The notes beneath the pieces are model-generated. The model was not told the origin of the DNA, did no database searches, and saw only the letters and a list, made by a program, of their open reading frames with translations. The translations under genes and the position numbers were made by a program. This document shows, piece after piece, positions 1-5,238 of a stretch of DNA of 10,816 nucleotides. Origin of the DNA: Rhodobacter sp. (GTDB taxonomy: Bacteria > Pseudomonadota > Alphaproteobacteria > Rhodobacterales > Rhodobacteraceae). Location of the stretch: positions 1 through 10,816 of the forward strand of contig JAIXVS010000018.1 in the NCBI GenBank assembly GCA_027482795.1. The letters run 5' to 3'. Positions within the stretch are counted from its first letter, which is position 1, and every line of letters begins with the position of its first letter.

Positions 1-161
1 CGGGCCACACTGTGCCTGTGCGTGAAGTGCGCCTTTCGGCAGGGGCGGGCTTTGTCGTGGCGATCTGCGGCGAGATTATGACCATGCCTGGCTTGCCAAA
101 AGTGCCATCGGCAGAAGTGATCCGCCTGAACGATGCAGGCAATGTCGAAGGGCTGTTCTAA
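1..161 (+). CDS. fhs: Formate-tetrahydrofolate ligase, C-terminal fragment
   Basis: This is the last 52 codons of a gene that begins before the window; the first full codon is at position 3 and the TAA stop at 159-161. The translated end contains GEIMTMPGLPKVPSAE, the characteristic C-terminal stretch of formate-tetrahydrofolate ligase (formyl-THF synthetase). This cytoplasmic enzyme joins formate to tetrahydrofolate using ATP to give 10-formyl-THF. Its ATP-binding and catalytic parts lie outside the window, so activity cannot be judged. It runs in the same direction as the chorismate mutase gene (63 nt downstream) and folD, so the three are probably one operon; FolD interconverts the 10-formyl, methenyl and methylene forms of the same cofactor. 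The identification is strong because the motif is highly conserved. Confidence 0.93.
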   Translation, partial: GHTVPVREVRLSAGAGFVVAICGEIMTMPGLPKVPSAEVIRLNDAGNVEGLF

Positions 162-199
162 GCCTTGCGAGCAGGCTGTGGCGGGGGTAACACCCCGCC
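161..199 (+). other. Two adjacent hairpins between fhs and the chorismate mutase gene
   Basis: The 63-nt gap after fhs holds two inverted repeats in a row. The first (161-177) pairs AGCC(T)TGC with GCAGGCT around a GA loop and starts on the last base of the fhs stop codon. The second pairs GGCGGGG (180-186) with CCCCGCC (193-199) around GTAACA. Neither is followed by a T-run, so they are not classical intrinsic terminators. They could be an mRNA processing or stabilising element that sets the ratio of fhs to downstream message, which is inference. The Shine-Dalgarno AAGGGA (212-217) of the next gene lies just beyond the second stem. Confidence 0.4.
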
Positions 200-224
200 C
201 AGCCACCGCGTAAGGGATTTGCCC

Positions 225-536
225 ATGAAACTGCCCGCAGACTGCCAAGATATGGCCGATATCCGCGCCGAAATTGATCGGCTGGATGCGGAACTGATGG
301 GGCTGCACGTCCAGCGCGCGGCCTACATTGACGCAGCCGCCCAGATTAAGCTGCGCGATGGTTTGCCTGCACGGCTGACAGACCGCGTGAACGAAGTTCT
401 GGCCAATGTCGCCGCCCATGCGGCTGGCGCTGGCCTGCCGCCTGCGCCCTATGTGGACATGTGGCGCGTTTTGATCGAAGCGGCGATTGCCCGCGAGGAA
501 GAGATTTTGCAGAAGGGTTCAAAAAATGACCGCTAA
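225..536 (+). CDS. PchB-like chorismate mutase (AroQ fold, type II)
   Basis: Encodes a 103-residue all-helical AroQ-class chorismate mutase, which would convert chorismate to prephenate in the cytoplasm for phenylalanine/tyrosine synthesis. The ATG at 225 is chosen because AAGGGA lies 7 nt upstream and because the protein then begins like Pseudomonas PchB (MK-P-DC---ADIR--IDR-D). From memory of PchB, its active-site Arg14, Arg31 and Lys42 fall on Arg14, Arg31 and Lys42 here. PchB is an isochorismate-pyruvate lyase of salicylate synthesis with side chorismate mutase activity; no isochorismate synthase is visible here, so mutase is the safer call. The position of PchB Gln90 appears to be Glu91, as the yeast enzyme uses Glu. 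No ACT, prephenate dehydrogenase or dehydratase domain is fused. Its last 11 nt overlap folD, which implies translational coupling. The odd feature is an aromatic-pathway enzyme inside a folate C1 operon. Confidence 0.85.
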   Translation: MKLPADCQDMADIRAEIDRLDAELMGLHVQRAAYIDAAAQIKLRDGLPARLTDRVNEVLANVAAHAAGAGLPPAPYVDMWRVLIEAAIAREEEILQKGSKNDR

Positions 537-1416
537 AGTGATTGATGGTAAAGCCTTTGCTGCCCGCGTGCGCGCCGATGTGGCGGCGCATGTGGCGGCA
601 ATGAAGCAAGATCACGGCATCACCCCAGGTTTGGCAGTGGTGCTGGTAGGCCAAGACCCTGCCAGCCAAGTGTATGTGAAAAACAAACACGCCTCGACCA
701 TTGAAGTAGGTATGAACAGCTTTGAACATCGCCTGCCAGCCGAGACATCCGAGGCGGATTTGCTGGCGCTGGTGCAAAAGCTGAATAATGACCCCGCCGT
801 GCATGGCATTTTGGTGCAATTGCCGCTGCCCGCGCATTTGAACAGCGATTTGATTATCAATGCGATCAACCCTGCCAAGGATGTCGACGGGTTCCACATC
901 TCGAACGTCGGCCTTTTGGGCACTGGGCAAAAGGCGATGGTGCCGTGCACGCCGCTGGGCTGTTTGATGATGCTGCGCGATCATTATGGATCGCTTGCGG
1001 GGCTGAATGCCGTTGTCGTGGGGCGCAGCAATATTGTGGGCAAGCCGATGGCGCAACTGCTGCTGAATGACAGCTGCACAGTGACGATCGCCCATTCGCG
1101 TACGAAAAATCTGGAAGAGGTCTGCCAGCGCGCAGATATTCTGGTGGCCGCTGTGGGCCGCCCTGAGATGATCACCGCCGCGCATGTGCGCGCGGGGGCG
1201 ACTGTAATTGATGTGGGGATCAACCGCATTGAACGGGGCGGCAAAAACATTCTGGTGGGCGATGTGGATTATGCCAGCGCGGCATCGGTGGCGGGGGCAA
1301 TTACCCCCGTTCCGGGCGGCGTCGGCCCCATGACCATTGCCTGCCTGTTGGCCAATACGCTGACCGCCACGGCGCGCGCGCATGGTTTGGCCGAGCCGAA
1401 GGGGCTGACGGCCTAG
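526..1416 (+). CDS. folD: Bifunctional methylene-THF dehydrogenase / methenyl-THF cyclohydrolase
   Basis: Encodes 296 residues, a normal FolD length. The protein reversibly oxidises 5,10-methylene-THF to methenyl-THF with NADP and hydrolyses that to 10-formyl-THF, the product of the upstream fhs. Visible hallmarks are Tyr50 and Lys54 in YVKNK (the catalytic Tyr-x3-Lys), HGILVQLPLP (93-102), KDVDGFH (118-124), the nucleotide-binding GRSNIVGKP (166-174) and PVPGGVGPMT (261-270). The ATG at 526 has the Shine-Dalgarno AGAAGGG (511-517) 8 nt upstream and overlaps the end of the chorismate mutase gene by 11 nt; an in-frame upstream start near 487 would add 13 residues not typical of the family. It ends 3 bp from the convergent pdeM stop. 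Nothing is missing or altered in the active site. Confidence 0.97.
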   Translation: MTAKVIDGKAFAARVRADVAAHVAAMKQDHGITPGLAVVLVGQDPASQVYVKNKHASTIEVGMNSFEHRLPAETSEADLLALVQKLNNDPAVHGILVQLPLPAHLNSDLIINAINPAKDVDGFHISNVGLLGTGQKAMVPCTPLGCLMMLRDHYGSLAGLNAVVVGRSNIVGKPMAQLLLNDSCTVTIAHSRTKNLEEVCQRADILVAAVGRPEMITAAHVRAGATVIDVGINRIERGGKNILVGDVDYASAASVAGAITPVPGGVGPMTIACLLANTLTATARAHGLAEPKGLTA

Positions 1417-1419
1417 GCG

Positions 1420-2070
1420 CTATCCCAGCGGGATTTGCAGAATTTTGCCGCTGCGCAAAATCAGCGCCCGCGCGCCAGTGCCGATCACATCGGGAAGTGG
1501 TGCGCGGTCTGCCATCATCCCGCCCGTATAGGCCCCGAAGGCGGGCATGATCAGGCGGGTTTGACCCAATAAAAAGGCGGGTAACCCTTGCCCTGCAAGC
1601 CGCACCTTGGGGTGGTAATGGCCGGATATTTCGCCGCAATCTGCCGCCAAGTTTCGCGCGGCGATGTGGCGGAACACAATGCCGCCCAGCGCCAGCTCTG
1701 CCAGGTGCACCCCGCCCAAATCTAAGGGGCCAGCATCGTGGTTACCTTCGATCCAGACCCATTCGCGCCCCGCTTGTAGCACGGTCAGGCGCAGGCGCGC
1801 GGCATCGTCTAGCCCTGCACCCGCGGCCAAATCATCGAAACTATCGCCAAGGCAGACGACTTTGGCAGGGCTGTGGGCTGCAATGTCAGCCTCGAGTTTC
1901 GACAGGGTTTCTGCCACCTCATAGGGGGGCAGCAAGGCCCCCGCCCGCCGCGCCATGCGTTCGGATTTGCCCAAATGAAGATCGGATGCGCACAAAAGCC
2001 GCTGCGCGCCCCACCACAGCGCGCCTGATGGGAGGGCGGTCAGGTGCGCGCCGTTTAGGGTGAAATCCAT
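1420..2070 (-). CDS. pdeM: Ligase-associated DNA damage response endonuclease PdeM
   Basis: Encodes 216 residues of a calcineurin-like metallophosphoesterase. The metal-binding motifs appear in the expected order: DLHLGK (30-35), GDSFDD (75-80), GNHD near 109-112 and GHYHPK near 150-155, so the dinuclear metal site looks intact. The family is named for its linkage to a DNA ligase, a Lhr-like helicase and a metallo-beta-lactamase-fold exonuclease in bacterial DNA damage response clusters; a nuclease role is inferred from that linkage. It starts 11 nt after the helicase stop, with GGGGA 7 nt before the ATG, so the two are almost certainly co-transcribed. The C-terminus converges on folD with a 3-bp gap and no room for a terminator. 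A general phosphodiesterase is the main alternative reading, but the helicase neighbour supports PdeM. Confidence 0.9.
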   Translation of the reverse strand: MDFTLNGAHLTALPSGALWWGAQRLLCASDLHLGKSERMARRAGALLPPYEVAETLSKLEADIAAHSPAKVVCLGDSFDDLAAGAGLDDAARLRLTVLQAGREWVWIEGNHDAGPLDLGGVHLAELALGGIVFRHIAARNLAADCGEISGHYHPKVRLAGQGLPAFLLGQTRLIMPAFGAYTGGMMADRAPLPDVIGTGARALILRSGKILQIPLG

Positions 2071-2081
2071 ACCTTCGTCCC

Positions 2082-4469
2082 CTAATCCAGACCCGCTGCG
2101 CGCATCAATGCGCGCGCCTCGGCCTCGGCCAATTCGGCGCGGCCCTCGCCTATAATCGGCACGCGGCCCCGTTCCAGCAACAGGGGCGCGGCAAAGGGGC
2201 TGGGGCGATCAAGATGCACCAAATCAAAGCGCCCATCCACCCGCGCGAGTAGCTCGTCAATGCGCGAAAAATCGACCAAACCGCGTTCAGCCTCAATCCG
2301 CGTGATGGCCAGCAAAAGATGCCCCGCATCATATTTGCGCAGAGTGTCGTATAGAATATCGGTGGAAAAGGTCACCGCGCGGCCCGATTTGCGCAGGCCT
2401 TGAATGTTGCGCGGGGTTAGGCCCGTGATGGTGGCGATATTGCGAAAGGCGCGCTTCATCACCGCCGTGCCTGCCAGCCAGTCCTCTAGCCCTGCGCGCA
2501 GGCGCGCGGCGTTTAGCAGGGCGGCAGGATCGGATATGGTGCGCAGGCCCCAGATCAGCGTGGCGTGATCGGTGGCCAGATAGCCAAGCGGGGCAAGGCC
2601 CGCCTCCTCCATCACTTTGGTCAGCAACAGGCCCAGCGTGGCCTGCGCATTTTGCCCCGCAAAGCCGTAAATCGCGTGAAAGACCTGCCCCTCATGCGGG
2701 AAACACTCGATCAAAAGCCGCTGCATATCTGGCAGATGCGAGATTTCGGATTGGTGCAGCACCCAGTCGCGGGCATCGGGCGGCAGGGGGGCGGGGTTGG
2801 CGATAAGGGCAGCGATGCGGCGCGCCAGTTGCAGGCTGGATGAAAATTTGCCGCCGTTGTACACGGGCACGCGCGGCGTTTGTGCCGCGCTGCGCGCCAC
2901 AGTGACGGCGCGTTCATCAAGCGATTGAAACCGCACGATCTGCCCGCCGATCAGGAATGTATCGCCCGCGCGAAGGCTGGCGGCAAAAGCCTCTTCCACC
3001 TCGCCCAGCCCCGCCCCGCCCTTTAGGCGCACGGGGATGCGCGGCGTGTCGGTGATGGTGCCAAGGTTTTGGCGGATTAACGCAGCGCTGCGCGGATCGC
3101 GCAGGCCCCACAGCCTGCCCCCGTTTCCATTTGCGCGCAGCATCAGGCGTTGCCATTGGTCATAGGCGCGCAGGGCATAGCCGCCCGTGGCGACGAAATC
3201 TAAGGCTTGGTCAAACGCCGTGCGGGATAGCTGCGCATAAGGGCCTGCGCTGCGCACCTCGGCATAAAGCGCGTCTGCATCAAAGGGGGCGGCGCAGGCG
3301 CAGATCAGGATATGCTGGCACAGAACGTCAAGCGCGCCTTCGGGCTGCGCGGCGCCGTCTAAATCGCCCTCGCTCGCGGCCTGAAGGGCGGCCACGCATT
3401 CGATGATTTCAAAGCGGTTGGCGGGCACAAGGCGCGCTTTGGACGGGGCGTTGTAGCGGTGGTTGGCGCGGCCAATGCGCTGGACAAGCCGCTTGACGCT
3501 GCGCGGCGCGCCCACCTGTATCACCAAATCCACCGCGCCCCAATCAAGCCCCAGATCAAGGCTGGCGGTGCAGACCACAGCGCGCAAAGCCCCCTCGGCC
3601 ATAGCTGCCTCGACCCGTTTGCGCGCGTCCAGCGCAAGGCTGCCGTGGTGGATGCCGATGGGCAGGTTATCGGTATTGGCAAGCCACAGTTTGTGAAAGA
3701 AAATCTCGGCTTGCGCGCGGGTGTTGTGAAAGATCAGCGTGGTTTGATGGGCGGCGACCTGTTCCAAAATATCGGGAATGGCGTAATGCCCGCCGCCGCC
3801 TGCCCAAGGGGGCGGGGCATGGGTGGCCAGCAGGGCGATATCAGGCGCTGGGCCTGCGGGGGCGATGATAAGGGCGGCGTTTGGGTGCAGGTATTGCGCC
3901 AAGGCGGCGGGATCATGCGTGGTGGCGGATAGACCAACGCGGCGCATCTGCGGGGCAAGCGATTGCAGCCGCGCCAGCAGCAACATCAGCTGATCGCCGC
4001 GCTTGGTTTCGGCCAGCGCGTGCAACTCGTCCACCACCACGCGCTGAAGGTTGGCAAAGATGCGCGGCGAATCGGGGTAAGACAGCATCAAGGCAAGGCT
4101 TTCGGGCGTGGTCAGCAGAATATGCGGCGGGGCGACGCGCTGGCGGGCACGGATGTTGGATGGGGTGTCGCCTGTGCGATCTTCAATCGTGATGGGCAGG
4201 CCCGCGCCAGCGACGGGGCTGCGCAGGTTGCGGGCGATGTCGGCAGACAGGGCTTTGAGTGGCGAGATATACAGGGTGTGCAGCCCGTCATAGCCGTGGG
4301 CCAGTTCTGCAAGACTGGGCAAAAAACCCGCCATCGTCTTGCCCCCGCCCGTGTGGGCGATCAGCAGCGTGGCAGGCGCATCTGCCCGCGCCAGCATGTC
4401 CGACTGATGCGGATGCAGCGCCCAGCCTTGGGCAGTGAACCAGTGGGTTAGGGTGGGGGGAAGGGTCAT
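2082..4469 (-). CDS. Ligase-associated DNA damage response DEXH-box helicase (Lhr-like)
   Basis: Encodes a 795-residue superfamily 2 helicase of the Lhr/ligase-associated family, expected to unwind or remodel DNA during repair using ATP. Motifs are complete: an HQ (Q-like) motif at 20-22, Walker A AHTGGGKT (38-45), Ia SPLKALS (69-75), Ib TTPESL (120-125), DELH (147-150), SAT (181-183), IFHNTR (246-251), HHGSL (274-278), TASLDLGLDWG (301-311) and QRIGRANHR (330-338). The remaining 450 residues fit the winged-helix and DEAD/H-associated region of Lhr proteins. The ATG at 4469 gives the normal N-terminus (LPPTLTHWFTAQGWALHPHQ), but the bases before it are C-rich and show no Shine-Dalgarno. It is followed by pdeM. 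The DNA ligase and exonuclease genes that usually precede it are absent; a divergent toxin-antitoxin locus lies there instead. Confidence 0.93.
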   Translation of the reverse strand: MTLPPTLTHWFTAQGWALHPHQSDMLARADAPATLLIAHTGGGKTMAGFLPSLAELAHGYDGLHTLYISPLKALSADIARNLRSPVAGAGLPITIEDRTGDTPSNIRARQRVAPPHILLTTPESLALMLSYPDSPRIFANLQRVVVDELHALAETKRGDQLMLLLARLQSLAPQMRRVGLSATTHDPAALAQYLHPNAALIIAPAGPAPDIALLATHAPPPWAGGGGHYAIPDILEQVAAHQTTLIFHNTRAQAEIFFHKLWLANTDNLPIGIHHGSLALDARKRVEAAMAEGALRAVVCTASLDLGLDWGAVDLVIQVGAPRSVKRLVQRIGRANHRYNAPSKARLVPANRFEIIECVAALQAASEGDLDGAAQPEGALDVLCQHILICACAAPFDADALYAEVRSAGPYAQLSRTAFDQALDFVATGGYALRAYDQWQRLMLRANGNGGRLWGLRDPRSAALIRQNLGTITDTPRIPVRLKGGAGLGEVEEAFAASLRAGDTFLIGGQIVRFQSLDERAVTVARSAAQTPRVPVYNGGKFSSSLQLARRIAALIANPAPLPPDARDWVLHQSEISHLPDMQRLLIECFPHEGQVFHAIYGFAGQNAQATLGLLLTKVMEEAGLAPLGYLATDHATLIWGLRTISDPAALLNAARLRAGLEDWLAGTAVMKRAFRNIATITGLTPRNIQGLRKSGRAVTFSTDILYDTLRKYDAGHLLLAITRIEAERGLVDFSRIDELLARVDGRFDLVHLDRPSPFAAPLLLERGRVPIIGEGRAELAEAEARALMRAAGLD

Positions 4470-4509
4470 GGGGGAAGGATAGGGCAGGGGAGGGATGGGG
4501 GAAAGGGGG
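4445..4509 (+). other. G-run tract with G-quadruplex potential at the helicase start
   Basis: The plus strand carries about ten runs of three or more G between 4445 and 4509. The densest part, 4482-4509, has five runs (GGG, GGGG, GGG, GGGGG, GGGGG) separated by loops of 2, 1, 2 and 3 bases. This meets the usual G3+ N1-7 quadruplex rule with one run to spare. It lies directly upstream of, and slightly into, the helicase gene, where the helicase mRNA would be C-rich. A role in transcription of the helicase is inference; a chance G-skewed spacer in GC-rich DNA is possible. Confidence 0.5.
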
Positions 4510-4538
4510 CGTTTGTGCCAGCAGGCGGCGCGAAATAG

Positions 4539-4597
4539 GTGCAGCTTGCACGGATCAAAGTTAACTCCTCACCGACCGCGCAAAACGGTGCGCAAAA
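4539..4597. repeat. Small repeats upstream of the toxin operators
   Basis: Between the G-run tract and the paired operators there is an inverted repeat GTGCA-GCT-TGCAC (4539-4551) and a direct repeat GCGCAAAA at 4578-4585 and 4590-4597, with a 12-bp period. They lie in the divergent promoter region shared by the helicase and toxin genes. Function is unknown; both are short enough to be chance. Confidence 0.3.
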
Positions 4598-4607
4598 TCA
4601 TGCACAC

Positions 4608-4654
4608 TACGGGCAACCCGTAATTTCGCTTGCAATTTATACGGAATTCCCGTA
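4608..4654. promoter_or_regulatory. Paired 15-bp palindromic operators upstream of brnT
   Basis: Two near-identical palindromes lie just before the toxin gene: TACGGG-CAA-CCCGTA at 4608-4622 (perfect 6-3-6) and TACGGAATTCCCGTA at 4640-4654 (outer arms TACGG/CCGTA). Their centres are 32 bp apart, close to three helical turns, so two bound dimers would lie on the same face. The second site overlaps a TATA-rich segment (TATACG, 4638-4643) that could be the -10 element; no good -35 is visible. Autorepression by antitoxin or complex is standard for such loci, so this is the likely operator pair of the downstream BrnT/HTH module. Confidence 0.65.
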
Positions 4655-4664
4655 CCAGTGCTGT

Positions 4665-4937
4665 ATGGCTGACCGTTTTGACCCCGCCAAAGATGCGATG
4701 AACCGCGCCAAGCACGGTTTGCCGCTGGAGTTTGGCGACCAGATTTTTGCCGATGATGATCATTTGATCATCCCCTCAATTCGAGAGGTGGACGGGGAAG
4801 AGCGGTTCAAGGTGGTGGGCATAGTGGGCGGTAAATTGTTCACCGCTGTGTTCGTTTGGCGCGGGGATGCGGCGCGGTTTATGTCTGTGCGCCGCAGCAA
4901 TGCAGGGGAAAGGAAAGCCTATGACGCTGACATCTGA
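4665..4937 (+). CDS. brnT: BrnT-family toxin (predicted ribonuclease)
   Basis: Encodes 90 residues matching the BrnT pattern: FDPAKDAMNRAKHGL (5-19, the family's W/F-D-x-x-K...N...KHG start), GEERF (44-48) and RFMSVRRSNAGERKAYD (71-87, the conserved basic-Arg C-terminal segment). BrnT of Brucella is a RelE-like fold ribonuclease that slows growth until bound by its antitoxin; the same role is inferred here. The ATG at 4665 is chosen because the reading frame upstream would run through the paired operators and because BrnT proteins start this way. There is no clear Shine-Dalgarno; if TATACG at 4638 is the -10, the leader would be only about 15 nt. The final 17 nt overlap the antitoxin gene, a toxin-first order typical of brnTA. 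Nothing suggests inactivation. Confidence 0.85.
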   Translation: MADRFDPAKDAMNRAKHGLPLEFGDQIFADDDHLIIPSIREVDGEERFKVVGIVGGKLFTAVFVWRGDAARFMSVRRSNAGERKAYDADI

Positions 4938-5184
4938 TCCAACGGATGACCAAGATTTCAACGCCTTGCCCGAGGCGCTGGATCGGGCGCAGCGCGCGCG
5001 GCTGATCCGCAAAACGCGTACGGGTCTGGGCCTGTCGCAAAACGAATTTGCCGCGCGCTTTCGCGTCCCAGTCGGCACCCTGCGCGATTGGGAACAGGCC
5101 CGCGCCACTGCCCCAGATTTCGCGGTGGCCTATGTGCGGGTGATTGGGCAGCACCCCGATATGGTTGCGCAGGCGGTGGCTTAG
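4921..5184 (+). CDS. Helix-turn-helix antitoxin partner of BrnT
   Basis: Encodes 87 residues with a Xre/HigA-type helix-turn-helix at about 28-60: LIRKTRTGLGLSQNEFAARF (28-47), then VPVGTLRDWEQ, where GLSQ-EFA starts the first helix and TLRDWEQ is the recognition helix. The ATG at 4921 is preferred over in-frame starts at 4867 and 4900 because AAGGAAAG lies immediately upstream within the end of brnT and the overlap is then a compact 17 nt. It is the predicted antitoxin and DNA-binding repressor, probably acting on the two palindromes before brnT. Classical BrnA antitoxins have a ribbon-helix-helix fold instead, so this is a variant pairing. Residues 1-27 or the segment after 60 may contact the toxin, but which one cannot be told from sequence. 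No terminator follows before the next gene. Confidence 0.82.
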   Translation: MTLTSDPTDDQDFNALPEALDRAQRARLIRKTRTGLGLSQNEFAARFRVPVGTLRDWEQARATAPDFAVAYVRVIGQHPDMVAQAVA

Positions 5185-5200
5185 GCATCCCCCCGCTTTC

Positions 5201-5220
5201 CCCTTGCCCGCCCTTGCCCG
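5201..5220. repeat. Tandem duplication of a 10-bp unit
   Basis: The 54-bp gap between the antitoxin stop and the phosphoesterase start contains CCCTTGCCCG twice in tandem (5201-5210 and 5211-5220), an exact copy. The gap is pyrimidine-rich and has no hairpin followed by T, so transcription from the toxin-antitoxin promoter may continue into the next gene. The duplication is probably slippage and has no evident function. Confidence 0.5.
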
Positions 5221-5238
5221 CTGGCATACCACTAGCCC

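Noticed and set aside
346..1383. Long minus-strand open frame (345 codons) opposite folD
   Set aside because: It lies entirely antisense to an unambiguous folD, has His/Arg/Gln-rich composition without any domain, and is a by-product of GC-rich third positions.
3459..4451. Plus-strand frames of 103-162 codons opposite the helicase gene
   Set aside because: All are antisense to conserved helicase motifs, have no ribosome-binding sites or recognisable domains and read as low-complexity shadows.
4539..4664. Longer version of the toxin protein starting at 4539
   Set aside because: It would translate through the paired operators and possible -10, and the extra 42 residues do not belong to the BrnT family.
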